Assembly: GCA_023408315.1 (NCBI GenBank)
Contig: JAEYKI010000025.1
Location: 1 to 23,281 of the forward strand
Direction: 5' to 3'
DNA from: Bacillota bacterium
GTDB taxonomy: Bacteria > Bacillota > Clostridia > Christensenellales > Christensenellaceae
Length of the DNA stretch: 23,281 bases
Made by a program: the position numbers and the translations under genes. A model generated the notes under the pieces. It was not told the DNA's origin. It ran no database searches and was given only the letters and a program-made list of their open reading frames with translations. Positions 1 to 7,688 of the stretch are shown here, piece after piece; position 1 is the first letter of the stretch, and each line of letters opens with the position of its first letter.

Positions 1-114
1 TGCGTCCGCGTTAAACCCGTCCGCCATTACCCTGGAGTGTGCGTCAACCTCTTTTAAAACCTCCGGCCCATACAGATGCTGTGACCCCACAATAAACCAA
101 AACGTATTTTTCAT
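1..114 (-). CDS. araA: L-arabinose isomerase, N-terminal 38 codons (cut by window edge)
   Basis: The minus strand from the ATG at 114-112 reads MKNTFWFIVGSQHLYGPEVL and continues as KEVDAHSRVMADGFNADA to the window edge without a stop. The F-W-F-x-x-G-S-Q-H-L-Y-G-P-E block is the characteristic N-terminus of AraA, which converts L-arabinose to L-ribulose in the cytosol. A GGAGG ribosome binding site at 127-123 lies 8 nt before the ATG. The gene follows the transporter ATPase on the same strand after 50 bp and is probably the next gene of the same operon, linking uptake and hydrolysis to catabolism. Only about 8% of the usual roughly 500-residue protein is visible, so intactness cannot be judged. 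Confidence 0.9.
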   Translation of the reverse strand, partial: MKNTFWFIVGSQHLYGPEVLKEVDAHSRVMADGFNADA

Positions 115-164
115 AAGCTTATCCTCCAGTTTTACCGCGAGATAACTCGCTCTTCTTATCCTGT

Positions 165-1283
165 TTATACAAGCATATTTTTTTCATCCTTTTTGGAGAA
201 TAAATGCACAAGCTTTGGAGAAAATTTAAAATCTATTTCCGTAAGCGACCCAATGCCGCCGCGGTATTTTTCATCCAAATCAATTGTGGGAACACGGACG
301 ACCACCTCTTTTTCTTCTATGTTCAAATGAATGTACATTTCGCTGCCCATCATTTCAGAAACATCAACCGTTGCATGGATAGCGCCCGGCTCTCCTTTTG
401 CGGCAATGCTGATATGCTCGGGACGGATGCCAAGCACAACTTCCTGGTCCCCAATGCCTTTCCCCTCAAGTCCTGCGTTCATCTCGTCCGCAAGGGGGAT
501 TTTAACGCCGCACAGAAGTACGGAATACCCTTTTTCCTTTTTTAGCCGGGCGTCAAAAAAGTTCATCTGGGGCGACCCGATAAACCCGGCTACAAAAACG
601 GTGGCCGGATGGTTGAACACTTGCTGAGGCGACCCGATTTGCTGGATATAGCCGTCCTTCATAACCACAATGCGGTCGCCCAGCGTCATCGCCTCGGTCT
701 GGTCGTGAGTCACGTAAATAAACGTGGTATTTACACGCTTATGAATTTTAATAATCTCCGCGCGCATCTGGTTTCTCAACTTTGCGTCCAGGTTGGACAG
801 GGGCTCATCCATCAAAAACACCTGCGGCTCGCGCACAATAGCGCGCCCTATCGCCACGCGCTGGCGCTGCCCGCCGCTCAAAGCCTTGGGCTTTCTTTGG
901 AGCAGATCGGCAATGCCCAATATCCCGGCAGCTTCTTTTACCTTGCGGTCAATTTCATTTTTATTTACATGCCGCAGCTTCAGGGCAAACGCCATATTTT
1001 CATAAACCGTCATATGCGGATACAGCGCATAATTCTGGAACACCATCGCAATATCCCTGTCCTTGGGCGCAATATCGTTCACCATCGTATCGCCTATAAA
1101 CAGATCGCCGGATGTGATTTCCTCAAGCCCCGCAACCATGCGGAGCGTTGTGGATTTTCCGCACCCCGAAGGGCCCACCAAAACAACAAATTCCTTATCC
1201 GTGATTTCAAGGTTAAATTCTTTTACCGCAACCACGTTTTTGTCATACACTTTTTTTAAATCTTTAAAAGTTACTTTTGCCAT
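165..1283 (-). CDS. Sugar ABC transporter ATP-binding protein (MsmK/UgpC/MalK type)
   Basis: This 372-residue cytosolic ATPase energises a CUT1 sugar importer. Visible motifs are Walker A GPSGCGKST (residues 37-45), Q-loop in VFQNYALYPH, the ABC signature LSGGQRQR (135-142), Walker B VFLMDE (155-160) and a switch histidine in YVTHDQTEA. A TOBE-type regulatory C-terminus (about 240-370) is typical of MalK-like ATPases. The ATG at 1283 follows a clear AAGGAAGG site. It lies just downstream of the DUF624 gene and upstream of araA. Many Firmicutes use one shared, unlinked MsmX-like ATPase for several CUT1 systems; here an ATPase sits in the operon itself, and it may still serve other importers. 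Confidence 0.95.
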   Translation of the reverse strand: MAKVTFKDLKKVYDKNVVAVKEFNLEITDKEFVVLVGPSGCGKSTTLRMVAGLEEITSGDLFIGDTMVNDIAPKDRDIAMVFQNYALYPHMTVYENMAFALKLRHVNKNEIDRKVKEAAGILGIADLLQRKPKALSGGQRQRVAIGRAIVREPQVFLMDEPLSNLDAKLRNQMRAEIIKIHKRVNTTFIYVTHDQTEAMTLGDRIVVMKDGYIQQIGSPQQVFNHPATVFVAGFIGSPQMNFFDARLKKEKGYSVLLCGVKIPLADEMNAGLEGKGIGDQEVVLGIRPEHISIAAKGEPGAIHATVDVSEMMGSEMYIHLNIEEKEVVVRVPTIDLDEKYRGGIGSLTEIDFKFSPKLVHLFSKKDEKNMLV

Positions 1284-1285
1284 AA

Positions 1286-1996
1286 TTACAAACCTTCCTT
1301 TTGTTTTTGTTCCCAGGGCCCTATTATACGTCTTTGAAGCGGTTCGTTAACCGCCGTACAGACGATCAGCTGCAGCAGCGAAAACCATATAACGGGCAGC
1401 AAAACAATGGAAACAGGGAAAAATGCAAAAATGATAAACAGCATGCCTATTGTGCAGCCAAGGATCACAAAGTTTGGCTTCCACTCAGTCCATATCAATA
1501 TAAAGGCATTTTTCGCAATCAGCTTATTTTTTAAAGCCAGCGTGGGCAGGAATACAAATATATAGCTCGAAAAAAGAATGGTTATACCAAGCAATAAAAA
1601 GCCTGTTATTATCAAAACAAAATCCAGCCCCGTTCCTCCGGCAAACAAACTCCAACTAAACGCATAATAGCTGAAAAACAGCAATACCGCAGTAACAAGG
1701 CCAAACGGCAGGCTTTTTAAAAAATTCGATTTAAATTCTTTACTGAATTCATACCATAAAAAACAATTTCCTTCGCGCACCAACTTAATCAGAACCCTGT
1801 TCATGCCGCAGTAAGCCGCCGGTATGGTAAATACGGGAAGGCTGAACAAAATGAACAGTAGATTTAGCTGGATCAGCTTCCAAAAGTGCGTTGCAAGCAA
1901 AAACCAGAAGCGTTTAATGCCCTTTTCCGGAGGCGGCTCGGTTACGCCCGGTCCGGGTGCGAAGCGTTTTTCTTTGATCAATTCTGTGATGCTCAT
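1286..1996 (-). CDS. DUF624 family membrane protein (YesL-like)
   Basis: A 236-residue integral membrane protein of the DUF624/YesL type, common in sugar-utilisation operons of Firmicutes. Its molecular role is unknown. The family-like opening RFWFLLATHFWKLIQLN is followed by LLFILFSLPVFTIPAA, a conserved GMNRVLIKLVREGN-type loop, and further hydrophobic segments, about five in all. The frame extends upstream to 2101, but that stretch overlaps the permease 2 gene. The ATG at 1996 (MSITELIKEK) leaves a 14-bp gap to the permease stop and is the better start, with a weak GAGG overlapping that stop. The gene ends 2 bp before the ATPase ATG, so the two are probably translationally coupled. Confidence 0.85.
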   Translation of the reverse strand: MSITELIKEKRFAPGPGVTEPPPEKGIKRFWFLLATHFWKLIQLNLLFILFSLPVFTIPAAYCGMNRVLIKLVREGNCFLWYEFSKEFKSNFLKSLPFGLVTAVLLFFSYYAFSWSLFAGGTGLDFVLIITGFLLLGITILFSSYIFVFLPTLALKNKLIAKNAFILIWTEWKPNFVILGCTIGMLFIIFAFFPVSIVLLPVIWFSLLQLIVCTAVNEPLQRRIIGPWEQKQKEGL

Positions 1997-2010
1997 TTTC
2001 TTTCTGAACC

Positions 2011-2895
2011 TCAGTTTTTCATTCCGGTGAGTACTATTCCTTCCACAAACGATTTCTGACCTATGAGATAAAATATAATGCCTGGTATAAACGAAAGGCA
2101 TGTTGCAGCCATCAGAGTTGTCCAGTCTGCCTTAAAAGCATTTCTGAAGAGAGTAAGCCCCAAGGCAATCGTAAAATTCTCAGCCTTGCTGATATATACC
2201 ATCTGTTGCAGCAGGTCGTTCCACAAATAAATAAATATCAGTAAAGCAACAACGACCATCGCAGGTTTTATGGCGGGGATAATAATCTGTGTAAGTATAC
2301 GCATATGTCCGGCACCGTCAATGGTAGCCGCTTCATCCAGTTCCCGGGGAATTGTCATGATAAATTGCCGGATCAAAAAAATATTAAACGCGCCGCCTCC
2401 GCAAAAATACGGAAGGATCAGCGGCCAGTACGTATCCTGCAATCCCAGGCCGCGCGTCCATATAATATAAAGAGGAATCAATGTAACCATGGCAGGCAGC
2501 AGCATGGAGCCGACGCAGAGCGAAAATATAAAATTTTTGCCCTTGAATCTAAGCCGTGCAAATGCATAGCCGCAAAGCGTAGCGGTAAGTGTCCCGCCAA
2601 TTACAGAGGGAACAATAATGATCAGCGTATTCCCAAGATACTTCCAGAATTCAAAGTATTCCATTGTGACCGGATAGTTTGAAAACAGCCAATCCGGCGG
2701 AAAAAACGGGGGAGGAAATGCGTATACCTGTTCGCTTGTCAGTAGGGATGTGCGGAATATCCACCATATCGGCAACATCGCGGCTGCCGCCAATATGATC
2801 ACAACAATCAAAGAAACGGTATCGGCAGTCTTTTCACTTTTCTTCTGGCTTTTAAAGGATTTTATTTTTATATCTGCCTTTGCTTCAGGCTGCAT
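2011..2895 (-). CDS. Sugar ABC transporter permease 2 (AraQ/MsmG/LacG-like, CUT1)
   Basis: A 294-residue inner-membrane subunit forming one half of the sugar channel. After a charged cytosolic N-terminus of about 25 residues it shows six predicted hydrophobic segments. The EAA loop that docks on the ATPase appears as IPRELDEAATIDGAGHMR about 95 residues from the C-terminus. The C-terminal GIVLTGMKN resembles the GL(T/V)xGAVKG ending of MalG-like permeases. Its ATG shares one base with the stop of permease 1 (TAATG), indicating translational coupling, and a run of Gs upstream provides the ribosome binding site. Substrate cannot be deduced from the permease; context points to arabino-oligosaccharides. 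Confidence 0.93.
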   Translation of the reverse strand: MQPEAKADIKIKSFKSQKKSEKTADTVSLIVVIILAAAAMLPIWWIFRTSLLTSEQVYAFPPPFFPPDWLFSNYPVTMEYFEFWKYLGNTLIIIVPSVIGGTLTATLCGYAFARLRFKGKNFIFSLCVGSMLLPAMVTLIPLYIIWTRGLGLQDTYWPLILPYFCGGGAFNIFLIRQFIMTIPRELDEAATIDGAGHMRILTQIIIPAIKPAMVVVALLIFIYLWNDLLQQMVYISKAENFTIALGLTLFRNAFKADWTTLMAATCLSFIPGIIFYLIGQKSFVEGIVLTGMKN

Positions 2896-3821
2896 TATTT
2901 ATCGTCCCCCCCTTCGTAAAATATCCAGGACTTGGATGTAGCAAACAATATTACGGTAAAAATGCCAATCAATATAAACAAAACAAATGAAACCGCAGAA
3001 GCATATCCAATTTTGCCTTCGCGGAATGCATACCTGTACATCAGATATGTCATAAACATAGAGGCATTGCCCGGCCCCCCGCTTGTGAGCGCCAGCGCAG
3101 GCGTCACCACCTGCATGTTTGTAATCAGGCTCATTAAAAGGTTGTAAAATATTATAGGGGTCATACACGGCAGCGTCACATGCCGGAAGCGCTGCAAGGG
3201 GGTGGCCCCGTCTATCTGCGCAGCTTCGTGGTATACCCGGGGTACGTTCTGCAGTCCGGCCAGGAAAATAACAATAAGATTTCCGCTCGTCCAGACTGCA
3301 ATTAGCGCCAGAGAAGGTACAACCAAGGACGAATCGTCCAAAAACAACTGTTTATCAATTCCCATTTGAGAAAGGATATAGTTAAATAGTCCAAAATTAG
3401 AATCGTAAAGGAATAGCCAACCCATATATACCGCTACAGCAGGCAGAATGTAAGGAAGATAAAACACTGCCCGCCAAAAACCGCGTGCGGGAATCTTGCG
3501 GTTTAAAAGCATCGCCACTATAAGGGAATAAATCATGCTGCCCCCCACGGCGATCAAAGAAAATACTACCGTTACTTTAATCGAATCAGTAAAATACGGG
3601 TCATCATTAAACAGATTTACATAATTTTCAATTCCTATAAATTTTGGCGTTGTCAGCCCGTTCCAATCAAACATGCTAATCCCAAATACGCCTACAAGCG
3701 GCAGATATGTGATAAAGATCAGCCCAATAAATGCAGGAATCAGAAAAAGATATGCAGTCCTTTGTTCTTTTCTTGCCAATAGGGAACGCCGGTTTAAACT
3801 ATTACCAACTTGCCGAATCAT
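2895..3821 (-). CDS. Sugar ABC transporter permease 1 (AraP/MsmF/UgpA-like, CUT1)
   Basis: A 308-residue membrane permease, partner of permease 2. It has six hydrophobic segments, the first in YLFLIPAFIGLIFITYL, and the EAA loop in VYHEAAQIDGATPLQRF, followed by the T-S-G-G-P motif usual for MalF/UgpA-type subunits. The frame can be extended to an ATG at 3848, but the ATG at 3821 (MIRQVGNSLN) is preferred. It has an AAAGGGGG site about 5 nt upstream, and the longer form would start inside the hairpin that lies between the binding protein and this gene. The gene overlaps the permease 2 start by 1 base. Confidence 0.92.
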   Translation of the reverse strand: MIRQVGNSLNRRSLLARKEQRTAYLFLIPAFIGLIFITYLPLVGVFGISMFDWNGLTTPKFIGIENYVNLFNDDPYFTDSIKVTVVFSLIAVGGSMIYSLIVAMLLNRKIPARGFWRAVFYLPYILPAVAVYMGWLFLYDSNFGLFNYILSQMGIDKQLFLDDSSLVVPSLALIAVWTSGNLIVIFLAGLQNVPRVYHEAAQIDGATPLQRFRHVTLPCMTPIIFYNLLMSLITNMQVVTPALALTSGGPGNASMFMTYLMYRYAFREGKIGYASAVSFVLFILIGIFTVILFATSKSWIFYEGGDDK

Positions 3822-3846
3822 ACTTGCCCCCTTTAGAGGAAAGGAC

Positions 3847-3884
3847 ACCCGTTCTGGCTTGATTACCGTATTCCGCGAACGGGC
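3847..3884 (-). other. Intercistronic hairpin between binding protein and permease 1
   Basis: CCCGTTC at 3848-3854 pairs exactly with GAACGGG at 3877-3883, leaving a 22-nt loop. The stem lies in the 88-bp gap between the binding protein stop (3910) and the permease start (3821). Stem-loops in this position are known in some ABC operons, where they stabilise the upstream message and give excess binding protein. No U-tract follows the stem, so it is not an obvious terminator. The function here is inferred from position only. Confidence 0.4.
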
Positions 3885-3909
3885 GCCCTAACCTAATATC
3901 AGTTAATGA

Positions 3910-5334
3910 TTATTTGCCTTCGAATGCTGCGGTTAGTTTATCCAGGTTCTTGGCGATTGCATCCTGAGCGGTGGTCTTTCCTGTCCATACATCACCCAAT
4001 ACGGACTGCAGCAGATTGTTGAACTCGGTTGAGTGAACGGTATAGTACCATGCAGTAGATTTCGTTACATCGTTGTTCATAGCCACATCCACAATTGCGG
4101 ATTTATAATCTTCATAGGGAGGAAAATTCGGATTGTCTACCCATTTGTGCGTCAGGGTTTCGTCTTTATAGTATTTTTCCAGAATGGGCATCCATATGCC
4201 AGAAGAAATTAAATCCCAATTGTTTTGCTCATCGGAGTACCATTTAAGCCATTCCATGGCTTCTTTCTGATGTTTGGATTGGTTGAACACCACGTTGGGG
4301 CCGCCGGTGGCGATTGTTACTTTGTTCTTCATATATGGCAGAACAGCTATGCCATAGTTAAGGCCCGCCTCTTTTGCGGTATTCAGGCATGTACCCACAT
4401 TCCATGTTCCGTTGGTTGTCATGGCAACGGTCTTCGCAATCAAAGAGCGCTGTACGCCATCATCCTGTTTGCCGTTTGAAAGGGGCGCCACATGATCTTT
4501 CAAATACAGATCCGCAACTTTCTGGATCGCCTCAATGCTGGCCGGATCGCCTATCAGGGTTTTAGTACCATCCGGAGTGGCAAAGCCGCCGCCATTGGAG
4601 AGGCAGGGCCATTCAAGCTGCCAAGTCAGGTTCTCTACCATGCAGCCATACTGCACGATATTCTTGGCGTCAAATCCCGCTTCATCGGGATGCTTACCAT
4701 TTTTATCCAGGGTAAGTTTCTTCGCGGTTGCAACAAATTCGTCCCAAGTCCATGCCTTTTCTAGAGAAGTGGAAGGATACGGTACGCCCGCTTTGTCAAA
4801 CATATCTTTATTATAGTACAGTGTCATAATTTCGTTTGCGGCGGAATAGGCCACAGGTTTGCCATTATACTTGAATGTAATGCAATCGAGAGGTTTGGTT
4901 CCGGTGCCTTCATACATACCGCTTATGTCGGCCAGCATCCCCTGCTGAGCCCACGAAATAACAGCATCTTCCCTCATGATCCCGCTGTCGGGCAATTGTC
5001 CTGCAGCGGCCATTGTCGTCAGCTTTTCAACATAGGTTTCATGGGGTATCTGCATAGCCGATACTTCAATCCCGTTTTGCGACGCGTTGAATTTGTCCAT
5101 TGCGGACTGCAGGGTTTTCATTTCCTCCGCATTTCCCCAGAATGCATAAGTGATTTTTACCTTTTCTCCTGCCGGAGCGCTGGATGCCGCTTCCTGGGCC
5201 GCACTTGACTGCGCGGGAGCAGCAGAGGACTGTGCGGCGCCAGAAGACGCCGCAGACTGTGGCGTGCATCCAACAAGGCCGAGTACAACTACAGCACATA
5301 GCAAGATAGCAACTGTTTTTCTCATACCTTTCAC
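3910..5334 (-). CDS. Extracellular sugar-binding lipoprotein of the ABC transporter
   Basis: A 474-residue family 1 extracellular solute-binding protein (COG1653, UgpB/MalE-like). The N-terminus KGMRKTVAILLCAVVVLGL followed by VGC is a lipoprotein signal peptide with the lipidated Cys at residue 23. An Ala/Ser/Gln-rich tether (about 24-56) separates it from the ligand domain beginning KITYAFWGN. A GTG start at 5334 is preferred because AAGGAAGTG lies about 8 nt upstream; an ATG at 5325 would be too far from that site. An AT-rich promoter with a large palindrome sits in the 5335-5415 gap. Gene order with GH127, GH51 and araA suggests an arabino-oligosaccharide ligand, but specificity is not readable from sequence. 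Confidence 0.92.
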   Translation of the reverse strand: MKGMRKTVAILLCAVVVLGLVGCTPQSAASSGAAQSSAAPAQSSAAQEAASSAPAGEKVKITYAFWGNAEEMKTLQSAMDKFNASQNGIEVSAMQIPHETYVEKLTTMAAAGQLPDSGIMREDAVISWAQQGMLADISGMYEGTGTKPLDCITFKYNGKPVAYSAANEIMTLYYNKDMFDKAGVPYPSTSLEKAWTWDEFVATAKKLTLDKNGKHPDEAGFDAKNIVQYGCMVENLTWQLEWPCLSNGGGFATPDGTKTLIGDPASIEAIQKVADLYLKDHVAPLSNGKQDDGVQRSLIAKTVAMTTNGTWNVGTCLNTAKEAGLNYGIAVLPYMKNKVTIATGGPNVVFNQSKHQKEAMEWLKWYSDEQNNWDLISSGIWMPILEKYYKDETLTHKWVDNPNFPPYEDYKSAIVDVAMNNDVTKSTAWYYTVHSTEFNNLLQSVLGDVWTGKTTAQDAIAKNLDKLTAAFEGK

Positions 5335-5363
5335 TAATAACACTTCCTTCTTTTATATTTTTT

Positions 5364-5392
5364 ATTATACAATAACGAACGTATTGTATAAA
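5364..5392 (-). promoter_or_regulatory. Putative internal promoter with palindromic operator before the binding-protein gene
   Basis: On the minus strand TTTATA (5392-5387), 17 bp, then TATAAT (5369-5364) form a sigma-A-like promoter whose start would lie about 20-25 nt before the GTG at 5334. A perfect inverted repeat, TTATACAATA (5365-5374), 7 bp, TATTGTATAA (5382-5391), covers almost exactly the same bases. This suggests a repressor site over the promoter or an AT-rich RNA hairpin. It would let the transporter genes be driven separately from GH127. Confidence 0.45.
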
Positions 5393-5415
5393 CGAACTGT
5401 CGAATGAATTTAATT

Positions 5416-7359
5416 TCAGAACCGACATTTTTGCCAGACAAGCATCTCCCCGGGTTTCCGGTTGCCCCACAGGCAATAGGGCACGGCAGTTAAATTTGTT
5501 TCTTCTGTTCTGAAACGGGCGTTATGATACAGGCCTTCATCCCAGTCTTCCTGCGAAAGCCTTTCCCCCTTAAAAAGCAACGCCGGGAGGCCGCCAGGCA
5601 AATTAATGTCTGTGATTTCTCTTATCTGCGCATTTGGACGCACAAATATTGACGCCAGGTTTTTTCCGTTATCCACTTCTTCCAGGCAGTACACATACGG
5701 TCCCTTCATCAACGCTACTTTTCCCGCGTCTTCCCTTACCAGAGGATTGGCCGCAACCCATCTGGCCTCTATTTTCATTCTGTACGTGATGGTATGCGCG
5801 CCCGAAAAATCGCCGCAAATATACGCGTAGCCGCGGACTACGTCCGGCGTAACAAGCGCTCCGTCCATCAAAAAGGTGGACTCATCCGCATATGGAGGTA
5901 TGCGGATGGCCAAAGTAATTGGTACGCTTTGCTGCGCTTGCACGGTTATCCTTACCTCGCCGTTACGCATGAAGCTGGACTCCATCGTCACTTCGGCCGA
6001 TGAGCCTGCAACAGCAGTCTTAAAGGAGGATGAAATGAAAAGATTAATATATAAAGTCTCCGCCTCCTGCGCATAAACGTATTGCCCAAGAGAAGCCAGC
6101 GTTCTGGCAATGTTTGTTGGGCAGCAGGCTACATAAAACCAGCGCTGCCGGACGGGCTTTACATGTTTTAACGAGGTGGCTTCCATACACGCCTCGGGCC
6201 AAACCTCCAGGGGATTGACATAAAAGTACCGGTCTCCTTCCATGCCGATACCCGCGAGTATAGTATTATACAAGGCACGCTCAACAATATCATAATAAGC
6301 AGCATTCTGGTCTATGGAAAACATCCGTCGCCCAAAAAGCGCCAGGCCTATGGATGCGCAGGTCTCACAATAAGCAGCGTCATTTGGGAGATGATAGTCT
6401 GTTGTGAATCGTTCAAAAAAACCGGAAGATCCAATCCCCCCCGTAATATACATGCGCTTTTCCGTTATGTTGCTCCAGAGCTCCCGGCAGGCCTCATACA
6501 GTTCCTCGTCCTCATATTCCGAGGCAACGTCTGCCATTGCGCAGTATAAATACACCGCGCGAACCGCATGGCCTTCCGCCGTGCGCTGCTGCCTGACCGG
6601 CATATGTGCCTGCGCATATTTTAATTCGTATTCTTTAAATTCCTGAAACAGGTGCAGGCCGTTCCTTTTTTCTATTTCTGCTTCAAAATAGTTTGGAGAT
6701 TTGCCGCGTTCCTCTACAAAGAATTTAGCGCACGAAAGATACCTCTCTTCCCCTGTAAAACGGTATAGCTTTACCAAAGCCAATTCTATCTCCGGATGGC
6801 CCGGATACCCTTTAAGCTGTCCCCCGGCGGGACCGAACACCTGGCAAATCAGGTCTGCAAAACGGCGGGCTATATTAAGTAGCGCGCCCTTACCCGTGGC
6901 CTGGTAATATGCCACCGCAGCTTCTATCAGATACCCGGCGCTGTATAGCTCGTGCCCCTCCACCAGATTGGTCCAACGGGCATTCGGCCCGGCGATTGTA
7001 TAATATGTATTTAAGTAACCGTCACTTTGCTGCGCGCGTCCAATCAGTGCAATCACTTCGTCCGCTATGCCTTCATAGCGCTCGCCAGATCCGTTTTGAA
7101 TACAGTATGCTACGGCCTCCAGCCATTTATATACATCCGTATCCATAGACACATCGCCCCAATGTTCGCCTTCCTGTTCTCCCGCAGCAATTCTAAAATT
7201 GTCAAGACAATGCTTTGGCTCCACATCCGGAATCCGGTCATTCAACATATCCCATTGATATGGAATTATAACATCTGCAACCATATCGGTATACCGGCTC
7301 CACAGAGCGTCATGTATTTTAATTTGATTGAGATCAGGCAGTTTTAATGAAGAGTACAT
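5416..7359 (-). CDS. GH127 beta-L-arabinofuranosidase
   Basis: A 647-residue cytosolic glycosidase of family GH127 (formerly DUF1680), related to Bifidobacterium longum HypBA1. That enzyme removes beta-1,2-linked L-arabinofuranose from arabino-oligosaccharides such as those of hydroxyproline-rich plant glycoproteins. The zinc/thiolate site is visible: E332 and C334 in YCETCASIG, and the cysteine pair C412-C413 in WFYVACCPTNIART, where the first Cys matches the HypBA1 nucleophile. The (alpha/alpha)6-barrel part runs to about residue 430 and a beta-sandwich part follows. No signal peptide is present, so substrate must be imported. The ATG at 7359 has GGAG 8 nt upstream. It is the first gene of the leftward operon, 81 bp before the binding protein. 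Confidence 0.93.
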   Translation of the reverse strand: MYSSLKLPDLNQIKIHDALWSRYTDMVADVIIPYQWDMLNDRIPDVEPKHCLDNFRIAAGEQEGEHWGDVSMDTDVYKWLEAVAYCIQNGSGERYEGIADEVIALIGRAQQSDGYLNTYYTIAGPNARWTNLVEGHELYSAGYLIEAAVAYYQATGKGALLNIARRFADLICQVFGPAGGQLKGYPGHPEIELALVKLYRFTGEERYLSCAKFFVEERGKSPNYFEAEIEKRNGLHLFQEFKEYELKYAQAHMPVRQQRTAEGHAVRAVYLYCAMADVASEYEDEELYEACRELWSNITEKRMYITGGIGSSGFFERFTTDYHLPNDAAYCETCASIGLALFGRRMFSIDQNAAYYDIVERALYNTILAGIGMEGDRYFYVNPLEVWPEACMEATSLKHVKPVRQRWFYVACCPTNIARTLASLGQYVYAQEAETLYINLFISSSFKTAVAGSSAEVTMESSFMRNGEVRITVQAQQSVPITLAIRIPPYADESTFLMDGALVTPDVVRGYAYICGDFSGAHTITYRMKIEARWVAANPLVREDAGKVALMKGPYVYCLEEVDNGKNLASIFVRPNAQIREITDINLPGGLPALLFKGERLSQEDWDEGLYHNARFRTEETNLTAVPYCLWGNRKPGEMLVWQKCRF

Positions 7360-7395
7360 ATGTATGCTCCAATCATAAGAATATATAGATTTGGG

Positions 7396-7405
7396 TAAAC
7401 GTTTA
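7396..7405. promoter_or_regulatory. LacI-type operator overlapping the GH127 operon start
   Basis: TAAACGTTTA is a perfect 10-bp palindrome located 12 bp downstream of the predicted -10 box of the GH127 promoter, at roughly +5 to +15. This is a position where bound repressor would block transcription. The wider context GGTAAACGTTTAAC matches 11 of 14 positions of the CcpA cre consensus, so catabolite control cannot be excluded, although the adjacent LacI protein is the simpler candidate. Confidence 0.6.
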
Positions 7406-7417
7406 ACATGTAAATTA

Positions 7418-7446
7418 AATATAATACATAAATTTTAATTTGTAAA
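7418..7446 (-). promoter_or_regulatory. Promoter of the GH127-transporter-araA operon
   Basis: On the minus strand TTTACA (7446-7441), a 17-bp spacer and TATATT (7423-7418) give a sigma-A-like promoter with 5/6 matches in each box. The start site would fall near 7411, about 50 nt upstream of the GH127 ATG, with the operator palindrome immediately downstream. Confidence 0.6.
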
Positions 7447-7629
7447 GAGTGCTATGAAAATATTTTTATAATATTTATTATATATTTTATTGATAATAGA
7501 TAAATTATAAAAAATATTCTGCGGTCTCAGGATATGTTAATCGTTTATTTATATTTTCTACAAATTAGCAGAATACACAAATATCCGGCCATTTATCTTG
7601 TTTTTTTTATACTCTTTTTGTAAAATTTA

Positions 7630-7658
7630 TTGAATATTAAACGTTTTCGTGCTATTGT
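7630..7658 (+). promoter_or_regulatory. Candidate lacI promoter with an operator in the spacer
   Basis: TTGAAT (7630-7635), 17 bp and TATTGT (7653-7658) are weak -35 and -10 candidates, 4/6 each. The palindrome AAACGTTT at 7639-7646 lies between them, which would give autorepression. A second possible -10, TATAAA at 7660-7665, has no good -35. GAGGA at 7679-7683 is the ribosome binding site for the ATG at 7689. Confidence 0.4.
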
Positions 7659-7688
7659 TTATAAATAGAAAAGCAAAGAGGAATATGT

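Larger units (their letters stand above)
7360..7688. promoter_or_regulatory. Divergent control region between the GH127 operon and lacI
   Basis: A very AT-rich 329-bp gap without a gene. It carries the leftward promoter for the GH127 operon, a weaker candidate rightward promoter for the regulator, and three operator-like sites: TAAACGTTTA at 7396-7405, the one-mismatch AATCGTTT at 7539-7546, and AAACGTTT at 7639-7646. Sites centred on CG with AAA/TTT arms are typical for LacI-family regulators. The remaining sequence shows only A/T runs. Confidence 0.7.

Noticed and set aside
609..1259. A 216-codon plus-strand open frame
   Set aside because: It is antisense to the ABC ATPase, whose motifs are complete.
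1997..2101. N-terminal extension of the DUF624 protein
   Set aside because: It would overlap the end of permease 2 by 91 bp and has no family-like sequence; the ATG at 1996 fits the operon spacing.
5365..5391. Binding site of a Bacillus-type AraR (GntR) repressor
   Set aside because: The centre ACGAACG and arms do not match the known AraR box, and no AraR gene is visible; it is kept only as an unassigned palindrome.
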